Origin: Sphingosinicellaceae bacterium
GTDB taxonomy: Bacteria > Pseudomonadota > Alphaproteobacteria > Sphingomonadales > Sphingomonadaceae
Length of the DNA: 64,000 nt
Direction of reading: 5' to 3'
Assembly: GCA_019285715.1 (NCBI GenBank)
Contig: CP079108.1
Span: 2,991,001 to 3,055,000 of the forward strand
Made by a program: the position numbers and the translations under genes. This document shows, one piece after another, positions 8,917 to 17,964 of the stretch (positions are counted from its first letter, which is position 1; every line of letters begins with the position of its first letter). The notes beneath the pieces are model-generated. The model worked only from the letters and a program-made list of their open reading frames with translations. It was not told the origin of the DNA and ran no database searches.

Positions 8917-10068
8917 ATGCGCAAGATTGCCCTGTACTTCGGCAGTGTCGTCCTGCTGGCGCTGGCTGGCGGTGCCGCGGCGCAACCGCCAACGGACCGG
9001 ACTACTCGCCTGCTTGGCGAACTGGCGGATGCGCCGGGCACATCGGGGTTCGAGGAGGCGGTGCGGGCGATCATGGTTCGCGAACTGAAGCCGTTGAGCG
9101 ACGATCTGCGCTACGACGGGGTCGGCTCGGTCATCGCCCGCCATGGCAGTTCGGGACCGAAAGTCATGCTCGATGCGCACATGGACGAGCTTGGTGGCGT
9201 CGTCCGCCGGGTCACGCCGACCGGTTTCCTGTCGATGCAGATGCTCGGCGGCTGGCTCGATCAGGCGCTTCCCGACCAGCGCTGGGTGATCATCGGCAGC
9301 AAGGGCCCGGTCAAGGCAGTGACCGGCATCCGGGACATCCATGTGGTTCCCGCGGACGAGCGGACCAAGGTCTTTCCGCGGGACAGCCTGTATCTCGACG
9401 TCGGTGCACGGAACGCCGCGGACGTCGCCGCGCTCGGGATCGGCCCGGGCGACCCGGTCGTCCCGGATGCGCCCTTCGAAGTGCTGGCGGGCGGCAAGCG
9501 CTATCTCGGCAAGGCTTGGGACGACCGCGTCGGGTGCGCGGTCGTCATCGAAGCGCTGCGTCGACTGCGCGCCAGCGGCCATCCCAACCAGCTGTTCGTC
9601 GCGGCCACCGTGCAGGAGGAAGTCGGATTGCGCGGTGCCCGCACCGCCGCCGATTTGATCAAACCCGACATCGGCATTGCCATCGAGGGCGGCATCACCG
9701 GCGACAGCCCCGGCCGCAGTCCGGAAGAGACTCAGGCGGTGCTCGGCGATGGTCCCGGCATCTTCCTGTACGATTCAAGTACGCTGCCCAACCGCAGGTT
9801 CGTCGCGCTGGTTCGAGACACTGCCGGCAAGAGCGGGATCCCGCTCCAGCTCGATCTGGTCCAGGGCTATGGTGACGATTCCGCAGCAATCCAGGCGACC
9901 ATGGGCGGCGTGCCGACCGTCAACCTCGTCGTGCCGGCGCGCTATACCCACGCCCACAACGGCGTTATCGACCGCGCCGACTTCGATCGCATGGTCGATC
10001 TCGTCGTCGCCCTGGTCGCCCGGCTCGATGCTTCGACCGTCGCCCGCCTGCGCGACTTCGCTCCTTGA
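8917..10068 (+). CDS. M42-family zinc aminopeptidase, exported
   Basis: A 383-residue metallopeptidase of the M42 family (glutamyl aminopeptidase / PepA-like). A signal peptide precedes residue 24 (VVLLALAGGAAAQ). Metal and catalytic landmarks are in order: LDAHMDELGG, AWDDRVGCAVV (bridging Asp), TVQEEVGLRGA (catalytic Glu pair), AIEGGITGDSPG, and a late His in RYTHAHNGV. The family normally removes N-terminal residues from short peptides and is mostly cytosolic, so export is notable. A GGGAGAG ribosome site lies 6 bases before the ATG, and the next gene starts 1 base after its stop. Confidence 0.9.
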   Translation: MRKIALYFGSVVLLALAGGAAAQPPTDRTTRLLGELADAPGTSGFEEAVRAIMVRELKPLSDDLRYDGVGSVIARHGSSGPKVMLDAHMDELGGVVRRVTPTGFLSMQMLGGWLDQALPDQRWVIIGSKGPVKAVTGIRDIHVVPADERTKVFPRDSLYLDVGARNAADVAALGIGPGDPVVPDAPFEVLAGGKRYLGKAWDDRVGCAVVIEALRRLRASGHPNQLFVAATVQEEVGLRGARTAADLIKPDIGIAIEGGITGDSPGRSPEETQAVLGDGPGIFLYDSSTLPNRRFVALVRDTAGKSGIPLQLDLVQGYGDDSAAIQATMGGVPTVNLVVPARYTHAHNGVIDRADFDRMVDLVVALVARLDASTVARLRDFAP

Positions 10069-10069
10069 G

Positions 10070-11632
10070 ATGGCCAACATGAATCGGTGGATGCCGACCT
10101 TTCGCATCGTCTTGGCTGCGGCCGTCTTGCCGGTGCTGGCGTTCGCGCCGCCGACGATCGCGGATGGCGACACGCGCGCCTGGTGGGCGACCACCGCCGC
10201 ACTGTCGACCGATGCAATGGCCGGGCGAGACACGGGTTCGCCCGGTTACGACCGCGCGGCGGACTATGTCACCGCACAGTTCAAGGCTGCAGGACTCCAG
10301 CCCGCCGGTAATAACGGCAGCTATCGCCAGAACGTGCCGCTTCACGAGGTCCGGGTCGATCCAGCGGGAACACACTTCAGTGTCGCTCATGCGGACGGCA
10401 GCGAGACGCCGCTCCGTTTCCTTCACCAGATCTCGGTAAGAGCCAACGCGGCGCTGCCGGCCGTCATCGAGGCTCCACTCAGCTTTCGGGGCTACTGCTC
10501 GCGCAGCGAGATGGGGACCGACCTCCGCGGCAAGATCGCCGTGTGCTTCGGGGGGCGCCGGTCCGCCGTTCCCGGTGCCGCCGAGCGTGCTGCCGCTGCG
10601 GCGGCTGCGGGTGCTGTCGGACTGATCGCAGTCGACGATCCCGGCTTTACGATCGAGCCGACGCGGTGGCCCGATGCCTATGCCCGGACAGTGACGTTCC
10701 GCGGCGACCCTGCTCCTGCCGACAAGGTCATCGTCATGCGGCTGGCTGCGGCCGCGCTGGAGAGCGTCATCGCTGGCTCGGGGCACGACGCAGCGGAGTT
10801 GCTGGCGGGCGGTGCGGCGTCACGGGCGCTACCGTTGTTCGACATTCCCGCTCGCCTCCGGGCCAGCTTCCGCACCACACTCCGCGACATCGCGTCGGAC
10901 AACGTCCTCGGCATCCTACCCGGGACCGACCCGAAGTTGCACCGCGAGGTCATCGTCGTTTCCGCACATCTCGACGGCTATGGCTCCGGCGAAGCGGTCG
11001 ATAGCGACACAATGTACAATGGCGCGTTCGACGACGCCGCCTATGTCGCGACGCTGATCCGGCTGGCCGAGCGGCGGCACGGTAAGGGCTTCCGCCGCAG
11101 CGTGCTGTTCGCGGCCTTCACCGGCGAGGAGAAGGGGCTGCTCGGGGCGACGTGGTTCACAAGGCATCCGACGCGGCCACGCAAGCACCTCGCCGCCGAC
11201 ATCAATCTCGACCAGTTGCGCCCGCTCTTCCCGTTGCGCATCCTCACCGTGCATGCGCTGGCAGACACGACACTAGGCGCGACCGTTGCTGCAGTGGCGG
11301 CGGCGATGCACATCGAGACCCGCGCCGACCGCGAGCCTGAGCGGAACCTGCTGCAGCGCGCCGATCACTGGCCATTCCTCAAGATCGGCGTGCCAGCGAC
11401 CGGCTTCATCTTCGGCTATGATGCGGGGACGGAAGCCGAACGGCGCTACCGCGAGTGGTACGCGGTTCGCTATCATCGGCCCCAAGACGACATGACCCAG
11501 CCGATCGACTTTCAGGCGGCAGCAGACTTCAACATGTTCTTTTATCGATTGACGGCTACTGTCGCGGACGCAGCCGCGCGCCCCGTCTTCATCAACGGCA
11601 GCAAGCTCCAAGACTCGGCTACTGCACGCTGA
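10070..11632 (+). CDS. M28-family zinc peptidase, exported
   Basis: A 520-residue member of the M28 aminopeptidase family. ATGs at 10070 and 10079 are both possible; either gives a signal peptide (IVLAAAVLPVLAFAPPTIA). A PA-like insert at about residues 140-250 is followed by the M28 catalytic domain: His300 in SAHLDGYG, Asp321 in GAFDDAA, Glu353-Glu354 in FTGEEKGLLG, a zinc-ligand Asp in INLDQLRP and a final His in RYHRPQDDMT. These are the expected ligands of a two-zinc site. It is the last gene of the run that begins at 5922, 1 base after the M42 gene. Confidence 0.92.
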   Translation: MANMNRWMPTFRIVLAAAVLPVLAFAPPTIADGDTRAWWATTAALSTDAMAGRDTGSPGYDRAADYVTAQFKAAGLQPAGNNGSYRQNVPLHEVRVDPAGTHFSVAHADGSETPLRFLHQISVRANAALPAVIEAPLSFRGYCSRSEMGTDLRGKIAVCFGGRRSAVPGAAERAAAAAAAGAVGLIAVDDPGFTIEPTRWPDAYARTVTFRGDPAPADKVIVMRLAAAALESVIAGSGHDAAELLAGGAASRALPLFDIPARLRASFRTTLRDIASDNVLGILPGTDPKLHREVIVVSAHLDGYGSGEAVDSDTMYNGAFDDAAYVATLIRLAERRHGKGFRRSVLFAAFTGEEKGLLGATWFTRHPTRPRKHLAADINLDQLRPLFPLRILTVHALADTTLGATVAAVAAAMHIETRADREPERNLLQRADHWPFLKIGVPATGFIFGYDAGTEAERRYREWYAVRYHRPQDDMTQPIDFQAAADFNMFFYRLTATVADAAARPVFINGSKLQDSATAR

Positions 11633-11647
11633 TGCCGGAACGATCAG

Positions 11648-11675
11648 GTCCGAATAGTCACACTCAGTCCGAATA
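11648..11675. promoter_or_regulatory. Pair of 9-bp direct repeats upstream of the LuxR gene
   Basis: GTCCGAATA occurs at 11648-11656 and again at 11667-11675, 19 bases apart, in the spacer ahead of the LuxR-type gene. The near two-turn spacing is compatible with a tandem protein-binding site. Function is unproven. Confidence 0.3.
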
Positions 11676-11805
11676 CGACTTCTGTTACAGTTTTGTGGTT
11701 TCTTGCACTTACAAGCCTAACGGGAATCCGGTTCAGTGCCTTTGGCTGAACAGCGTCTGACGCGTCAAAGCGTGCAGCACTGTCGTCGTTGCACGAGGAT
11801 GTCGA

Positions 11806-12519
11806 GTGACAACAGAGATTTGTGCGATGCCATACGAAGCCTCAAGCTTGCTCGACGGTGCTCGCGCTTTTGGCTTCGACAAGTGCCTGTATGTCGTCGA
11901 GGTGCTGGACGGCGAAACCGACCATCCGCTCGAGGCGATCGGCAGCGGGCTGACGGCCGAGTACATGAGCGGATACTTCAAGCGCATGCCACAGGATCCG
12001 CTACGCCGCATGGTTGCCCGCGGCGAAATCCCGGTCGGTAATACCCCGATCGCCTACGAGAACACCGGCTCGGCCTTGTCGATCGCGCTCGATCGCCGGC
12101 TGTCATCGAGCGATACGTCGTTGCTGCGCTGGTGCCTGTCGCAGGGAATTCGCACCGGGATCGGCTTCCGGATCCGCATGTCGCAGGGGCGTCACGCATC
12201 GCTCAATTTCTACAGTAGCGCGAGCCATGGACAGGGCAACCTCGATGCGGCGATGCAGGCCCTGTTCCTGATCGGCCATCAGATCCATGCCCGGCTCGAG
12301 CCGCAGGTACCGCAAGGCTGCGGCGACCTGTTGTCACGTCGTGAAGTCGAATGCCTCGACTGGATCGCGCGCGGTTTGGGCAACCGCCAGATTGCCGACA
12401 CGCTCGGACTGTCGCCCGAGACTGTGAAGGATCACGTCAGCAGCCTGTTTCAGAAACTGTGCGTCAACTCCCGCGCACAAGCCGTCAGCCGCGGGCATGT
12501 CCTGTCGTACCTTGGCTGA
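11806..12519 (+). CDS. LuxR-family regulator with autoinducer-binding domain (solo)
   Basis: A 237-residue transcription factor. Residues 1-165 fit the autoinducer-binding fold: aromatic residues in YMSGYF followed by the DP pair in MPQDPLRRM, as in acyl-homoserine-lactone receptors, and a central GIGFRIRM strand. Residues 175-235 are a complete LuxR helix-turn-helix (LSRREVECLDWIARGLGNRQ, then ADTLGLSPETVKDHVSSLFQ). The start is a GTG at 11806; an ATG at 11827 is an alternative. No LuxI-type synthase is present in the window, so it is a solo that may sense an external signal. It lies between the two halves of the peptide/amide cluster, both preceded by the same C/G-rich motif. Confidence 0.9.
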   Translation: MTTEICAMPYEASSLLDGARAFGFDKCLYVVEVLDGETDHPLEAIGSGLTAEYMSGYFKRMPQDPLRRMVARGEIPVGNTPIAYENTGSALSIALDRRLSSSDTSLLRWCLSQGIRTGIGFRIRMSQGRHASLNFYSSASHGQGNLDAAMQALFLIGHQIHARLEPQVPQGCGDLLSRREVECLDWIARGLGNRQIADTLGLSPETVKDHVSSLFQKLCVNSRAQAVSRGHVLSYLG

Positions 12520-12532
12520 CGTTTCAACGCTT

Positions 12533-12552
12533 ACCCCCATTTGGGGGGATGG
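12533..12552. promoter_or_regulatory. CCCC-N5-GGGG motif, copy 2 (candidate operator)
   Basis: ACCCCCATTTGGGGGGATGG starts 14 bases after the LuxR stop codon and about 220 bases before the TonB-receptor start. It matches the copy at 5827-5846 in 16 of 20 positions. The two sites precede the two divisions of the cluster, so a shared regulon is likely; the regulator's identity is inferred. Confidence 0.45.
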
Positions 12553-12770
12553 GGCCGTTCAGTAAGCTACCATAAGCTGAACCCATCACATCGGCCGACC
12601 AAAGAGCCGACGAAACAGTACGTTATGGTGCGTATTGGGGCACTTCCGCGTACCTATAATCAGTCTCAATTGTCGAACGCATAATAGCTCCGGCACATGA
12701 GAGCTTGCGGCCCTGGGGTGGATTGTCGGCTGTTCGATCAAGGCAGTTATAACTGACAAGGGGTATTCGG

Positions 12771-15700
12771 ATGAGACATCTTCGGTCACATTGGGAGCTG
12801 TTGGGAACTGCAGCGATAGCATCGCTCATGATCTTCGGGCAGCCTGCAGCGGCTCAGGTCGAGACTGCCGCCGCCGACTCCGCGCCCTCAACCGATAGCG
12901 CCGGAGCGAAATCGGAAGATATCATCGTCACCGGCTCGCGCATTCCCCGTGCCGGCTTCGACACTTTGCAGCCGGCACAGTCGGTCAGCGGCCAGACGCT
13001 CGCGGATCGCTCATTCCTCAATGCCGCCGACGCGCTCAACGAGTTGTCCGCATTCGGCACGCCCGGATCGAACAATACCGGTCAGCAGTCGGGGGCGAAT
13101 GTCGGCCAGCAGTTCGTCAACCTCTACGGGCTCGGGGCGCAGCGGACGCTGGTACTGGTCAACGGTCGGCGCTTCGTCTCCGGTAACGCACCGACTCCGC
13201 CCGGAACCTTCGGCGGTGCGCCCGCCGGGCAGGAAGTCGACCTGAACACGATACCGTCCGGGCTGATCGACCATATCGAGGTATTATCGGTCGGCGGCGC
13301 GCCAATCTACGGCGCCGACGCTATCGCCGGCACTGTCAACGTCATCCTGAAGGACAAGTTCGAAGGGTTCGAGGTCGGCGGTCAGTACGGGATCTCGCGC
13401 GAGGGCGATGGCCGATCGTACCTCGGTCGGATCCTTGCGGGCGGGAACTTCGCCGATGGCCGTGGCAACGTCACCGCGACCGTGGAATATTCGCATCAGG
13501 ACGGCCTGACTTATCTCGACCGTCCCAAGACGCTACCCTACGCGACCTTCCAGCCGTCGGATGCCTGCACCGCCCTCGGCTTCGGCGCGTGTTATGTCGC
13601 CAACGCGACGGTGCCGAGCATCTTTCCCGGCGGTATTCCCGCACTCAACGCCGGCTTGGCCAACGCTGGCAGCCCGAACTATCCCAATGCCATCCACAAC
13701 GCCGCCGGTCAGGTGGTGGCATTCGCCCGCGACGGCACGCTGCAGCCTGTCAACCTCGGCATCCAGAACAACGGCCTGGTGTTCGGTTCGGGCGGCGACG
13801 GCGACAATCTCGCCGGCCAGTCGCAGTTCGTTGCGCCGATCAGACGCATCCTGTTCGACACGATCGGGCATTACGACGTAACCGACCACGTCCGCGCTTA
13901 CTTCGAGACGCAGTTCTCGCACCAGGATGCGACTCTCTTAGCCGCCCAGCCGGCGTACCAGTCGGCGTTCTTTGCCAGTCAGAAGGGTGCCGCACCGATC
14001 CAGTTCGACCTCAGCAATCCCTATCTGACCGACCAGGCGAGGGCGACGCTTGCCGCCGCCGGCGCAGACACCTTTTACCTCTCGCGCGCCAATCTCGACC
14101 TGGCGCCGCAAAGCTTTTCCAACAACATAACCACCTACCGCGCGGTAGCCGGCCTCAAGGGCGACTTCCAGCTGCTCACCCGCAAGGTCAACTGGGACGC
14201 ATCATTCAACTATGGCCGATCGGAGGGCCATGAAACCTACTACGATATCAACGAAGCCAATTTTCTGAATGCTGTCGATGTCGTCAAGGATCCGGCGAGC
14301 GGCAACATCGTCTGCCGCGTCACGCTGACCCCGCCGGCGGTGCCGGCCGGCGGCACCCAGCCGACCTCGGTCACTGCCTGCCAGCCGCTAAATCTGTTCG
14401 GCGCCGGTGCCCCGAGCGCCGCGGCGCGGGCCTTTGTCACTGCGCAGGATCAATCGATCTCGATCTTGACCCAGCGGGACGCGCAGATTAACGTCAACAC
14501 CTCACCGTTCGACGTTTGGGCCGGTCCGGTCCAGGTTGCGGGTGGTTTCGAATACCGCCGGGAGACCGGGAGCTTCCAGGTCGACGCCTTCGCTGCCGCC
14601 GGGCTCGGTCGCGCTCCACCATCGAGCAGCGTTGCAGGCCGCTACCATTCCAAGGAGGTCTACGGCGAGGTCAACATTCCGATCGTCTCCGCCGACATGG
14701 GCTGGCGCTTCATCCACTCGATGGAGCTCGACGGCTCGTTCCGCCGCATCGACAACAACCTGTCCGGCAAGGTCAACGTCTACACGCTCGGCGGCAAGAT
14801 ATCGCCGATCAGTGATATCGAATTCCGCGGCAACTTCACGCACTCGGTGCGCGCACCGTCGATCGGCGAGTTGTTCCTGCCGACGACAAATACCCAGTCG
14901 TTCGCGCAGGATCCGTGCGATCCCAACTACATCTCGGGCATGGCCAACCGCGCTACGAATTGCGCGGCTGTGTTTGCGGCGCTCGGCGTGCCGCTGTCGA
15001 CCTTCAAGTCGCAGGTCGTCAATGCCTCGGTACTGGGGACCACCGGGGGCAACCAGGACCTGCTCAACGAACGCGCCAATGCCTGGACCGCCGGTTTCGT
15101 CGCCCGGCCAAGCTTCATCCCGCGGCTGTCGCTGGCCATCGACTGGATCCACATTGGGCTGAAGGACCCGATCACCAGCCTGACGCTGACCCAGGTGATG
15201 GACGCGTGCTACGACGCCTCGGGATTCCCCAACAGCTTCTGCAACCTGTTCCAGCGCAACGGTGCCGGCCAAGTGACCGGCTTCAGCACGCCGCTGGTCA
15301 ATGCCGGCGCGCAGAACTTCGCCGGCGCGCAGGCCGACCTCAGCTATAACTTCGACGTTGGGAGCGTGCCGTTGATCTCGCATCTCGGCCTGAGAGAGGG
15401 CGGTGACTACGGTAACCTGACCTTGGACCTCAATGCCTTCTACACCCAGAAGCACAATTACGAGATCCTCGGCATCACCACGCCGACGCTGGGCAACATC
15501 GGCGATCCGAAGTTCCGGATCAATGTCTCCGGACGCTACCGCAATGGGCCGCTCATGCTCTACCTTCAGGCCCGCCACATCAGCAGCGGCCAGCAGGACG
15601 TGACCCTGAAGCCGACGTCACAACAGATCCTCGGGGTCGGCAGCTATTGGGTGTGGAACAGCGCGGTCGCCTTCGACCTGAACGAGCGGATTACCACGCA

Positions 15701-15830
15701 ACTGGTCGTCAACAACCTGTTTAGCCAGAAGCCGCCGCCCTACGCGATTAGCCTGAATGCCGGCGCGTCGCTCGGCAGCTACGATTATTTCGGCCAGTCG
15801 TTCACCTTCTCGGTCAAAGTCAAACTCTAG
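12771..15830 (+). CDS. TonB-dependent outer-membrane receptor (first)
   Basis: A 1019-residue receptor. A signal peptide ends near AAAQ (residue 29). A TonB-box-like segment (DIIVTGSRIPR) comes next, then the plug domain (LVLVNGRRFV, QEVDLNTIPSGLIDHIEVLS, GGAPIYGADAIAGTVNVIL) and a long beta barrel ending in an aromatic-rich strand with terminal Leu (FGQSFTFSVKVKL). The large extracellular-loop content suits a bulky substrate such as an oligopeptide or siderophore. No sigma/anti-sigma pair (FecI/FecR) is nearby. It opens an operon with an S9 peptidase, a MetX-like hydrolase, an amidase and an amidohydrolase, so peptide-like ligands are the best guess. Confidence 0.93.
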   Translation: MRHLRSHWELLGTAAIASLMIFGQPAAAQVETAAADSAPSTDSAGAKSEDIIVTGSRIPRAGFDTLQPAQSVSGQTLADRSFLNAADALNELSAFGTPGSNNTGQQSGANVGQQFVNLYGLGAQRTLVLVNGRRFVSGNAPTPPGTFGGAPAGQEVDLNTIPSGLIDHIEVLSVGGAPIYGADAIAGTVNVILKDKFEGFEVGGQYGISREGDGRSYLGRILAGGNFADGRGNVTATVEYSHQDGLTYLDRPKTLPYATFQPSDACTALGFGACYVANATVPSIFPGGIPALNAGLANAGSPNYPNAIHNAAGQVVAFARDGTLQPVNLGIQNNGLVFGSGGDGDNLAGQSQFVAPIRRILFDTIGHYDVTDHVRAYFETQFSHQDATLLAAQPAYQSAFFASQKGAAPIQFDLSNPYLTDQARATLAAAGADTFYLSRANLDLAPQSFSNNITTYRAVAGLKGDFQLLTRKVNWDASFNYGRSEGHETYYDINEANFLNAVDVVKDPASGNIVCRVTLTPPAVPAGGTQPTSVTACQPLNLFGAGAPSAAARAFVTAQDQSISILTQRDAQINVNTSPFDVWAGPVQVAGGFEYRRETGSFQVDAFAAAGLGRAPPSSSVAGRYHSKEVYGEVNIPIVSADMGWRFIHSMELDGSFRRIDNNLSGKVNVYTLGGKISPISDIEFRGNFTHSVRAPSIGELFLPTTNTQSFAQDPCDPNYISGMANRATNCAAVFAALGVPLSTFKSQVVNASVLGTTGGNQDLLNERANAWTAGFVARPSFIPRLSLAIDWIHIGLKDPITSLTLTQVMDACYDASGFPNSFCNLFQRNGAGQVTGFSTPLVNAGAQNFAGAQADLSYNFDVGSVPLISHLGLREGGDYGNLTLDLNAFYTQKHNYEILGITTPTLGNIGDPKFRINVSGRYRNGPLMLYLQARHISSGQQDVTLKPTSQQILGVGSYWVWNSAVAFDLNERITTQLVVNNLFSQKPPPYAISLNAGASLGSYDYFGQSFTFSVKVKL

Positions 15831-15867
15831 GCTTGCGCGCCCACCGGATCAAACAACGGAGGTCGGC

Positions 15868-17964
15868 ATGGCCCACAAGTCTATACTAGTCGCGCTGGCC
15901 TTGGCGATCGCAACGACCGAGTTCGGCAGTGTTGCAACGACGGCCGGTCAAACGCCGCTGCAGCCACAGGACCTGTTCGGCTTGAGCCTCGCATCGACCC
16001 CGCAGGTCCGGCCCGACTCAAGCCTCATCGCCTATGTCCGCAAGAGCAACGACGTCATGACCGACATGGCGCACAATTCGGTGTGGCTGGTCGATCCAAA
16101 GACCCGCTTCCAGTTTCAGGTCAGCAGTGGCGCCGCCGACAGCACGCAACCAAAATGGTCCGCGAATGGTGACCGGCTGGCCTATGTCCGTGCCACGAAA
16201 GGCACGGCTGCGGACATCCTCATCTACAAGCCTTCCGACCAGACGACGACGCTCGTCGCCCGGGTCGAACGATCGCCCGGCCACCTTGCGTGGTCACCCG
16301 ATGGCCGCAGCATCGCCTTTATCATGACAGAGCCGCATCCGGACGACGTACTCGGTGCGCCCCTCGTCAAGCCGCCGGGTGCAAATTGGGCCGAGCCGCT
16401 GCTAGTGGTCGGCAATGTCGCCTATCGCTCTGACGGGGTCGGCGCGCTCAAGCCCGGCAACGCCCATGTCTTTGTCGTCGCCACCGCCGGTACTGCCAAC
16501 ACCACCGCCGGGGCACCACGTCAGCTGACGACAGGCAAGTACGACGACGATGGCCCGCTGGCCTGGACCCCCGACGGCACGGCATTGGTCTTCACCAGCA
16601 AGCGCGGAACCGACTGGCAGCGCGACCCGCTGCGCAACAGCCTCTTCCGGGTGCAGGTCGCCGATGGCGCGATGACCCGGCTGTCGACGGTCGAGGGGCC
16701 CTATGCCTCGCCGAGCTTCTCGTTCGACGGGCGTCACCTCGCCTATACGGGGTTCACCGACCGCTACCGCGGCTATGAAAATCGCCGTTTGTTCGTCGCC
16801 GATGCCGACGGCGGACACCCGCGGATGCTGGCCGGCGATCTCGACCGCAGCCTCGAAGATCCGGTCTGGTCGGCCGACGACCGCAGCATCTACGCCAAAT
16901 ACACCGATCGCGGCGTGACCAAGGTCGCGCGCATCGACGTCGCCTCCGGCAAGCGCGTCGAGGTCGCCACCGGGCTCGGCGGTGACGGCTTCGACCTGCC
17001 CTATAGCGGCGGCGACTTCTCGGTCGGTCACGACGGCACGCTGGCGTTCACCAGCAGCACCTCCGACCGCCCCCCCGAACTCAGCATCGTCCGCAAGGGG
17101 CGGGCAACGCAACTAACGCGGCTGAACGCGGCGCTGCTCGACCGGCGCAGTCTCGGCCGCGTCGAGGCACTCGCGGTCAAGTCGTCGTTCGACGGCGCGC
17201 CGGTCGACGCCTGGCTGGTCCTGCCCCCGGCTTTCGATCCGGCGCGTAAATACCCGATGATTCTCGAGATCCATGGCGGTCCCTACGCCAGCTACGGGCC
17301 GGGCTTTGCCACCGACGGACAACTCTACGCAGCAGCGGGCTATGTCGTCGTCTACGCCAACCCGCGCGGCTCGACCTCTTACGGCGACGCCTTCGCCAAC
17401 GGTATCGAGCACAGCTACCCCGGCACCGACTACGACGACCTGATGAGCACGGTAGACGCGGTAGTGGCGAAAGGCATTGTCGATCCGGCGCGGCTGTTCG
17501 TCACCGGTGGCTCGGGTGGCGGCGTGCTGACCGCGTGGATCGTCGGCAAGACCCACCGCTTCCGTGCCGCAGTCGCGCAGAAACCAGTGATCAACTGGTC
17601 GAGCGAGGTGCTGACTTCTGACATCTATCCGTGGATGGCGAAATACTGGTTCGGCAAGATGCCCTGGGAGGACCCGCAGAAATACTGGGCGCTGTCACCG
17701 CTGTCGCTGGTCGGCAACATCACGACGCCGACGCTTGTCGTCGTCGGCGACCAGGATATCCGGACTCCGGTCCCGGAGTCGGAGCAGCTCTACGGCGCGC
17801 TGCAATTGCGCGGCGTTCCGACCGGATTGGTCAAGGTGCCGGGTGCGTTCCACGACATGGCGGCAAGGCCCAGCCACGCAGCGGCGAAAGCCAGCGCGGT
17901 GCTGGCTTGGTTCGCCCGCTACGATGTCGGTGCGGCAACTCCAACACAGGTCACCGCTCGATGA
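15868..17964 (+). CDS. Secreted S9-family peptidase (second)
   Basis: A 698-residue serine peptidase, starting at the ATG after a GGAGG ribosome site 38 bases past the receptor stop. Signal peptide (SILVALALAIATT). Beta-propeller blades (VRPDSSLIAYV, WSPDGRSIAF, WTPDGTALVF) precede the hydrolase domain, with Ser549 in GGSGGG, Asp630 in GDQDIRTP and His662 in AFHDMAA; the triad is complete. S9 enzymes paired with TonB receptors in sphingomonads include lasso-peptide isopeptidases, but no lasso precursor or synthetase is visible here, so that specificity is only a possibility. Its stop overlaps the following start. Confidence 0.92.
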   Translation: MAHKSILVALALAIATTEFGSVATTAGQTPLQPQDLFGLSLASTPQVRPDSSLIAYVRKSNDVMTDMAHNSVWLVDPKTRFQFQVSSGAADSTQPKWSANGDRLAYVRATKGTAADILIYKPSDQTTTLVARVERSPGHLAWSPDGRSIAFIMTEPHPDDVLGAPLVKPPGANWAEPLLVVGNVAYRSDGVGALKPGNAHVFVVATAGTANTTAGAPRQLTTGKYDDDGPLAWTPDGTALVFTSKRGTDWQRDPLRNSLFRVQVADGAMTRLSTVEGPYASPSFSFDGRHLAYTGFTDRYRGYENRRLFVADADGGHPRMLAGDLDRSLEDPVWSADDRSIYAKYTDRGVTKVARIDVASGKRVEVATGLGGDGFDLPYSGGDFSVGHDGTLAFTSSTSDRPPELSIVRKGRATQLTRLNAALLDRRSLGRVEALAVKSSFDGAPVDAWLVLPPAFDPARKYPMILEIHGGPYASYGPGFATDGQLYAAAGYVVVYANPRGSTSYGDAFANGIEHSYPGTDYDDLMSTVDAVVAKGIVDPARLFVTGGSGGGVLTAWIVGKTHRFRAAVAQKPVINWSSEVLTSDIYPWMAKYWFGKMPWEDPQKYWALSPLSLVGNITTPTLVVVGDQDIRTPVPESEQLYGALQLRGVPTGLVKVPGAFHDMAARPSHAAAKASAVLAWFARYDVGAATPTQVTAR

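Noticed and set aside
9677-10069. Upstream extension of the M28 peptidase frame
   Set aside because: It overlaps the last third of the M42 gene in another frame; the signal peptide starts at 10070/10079.
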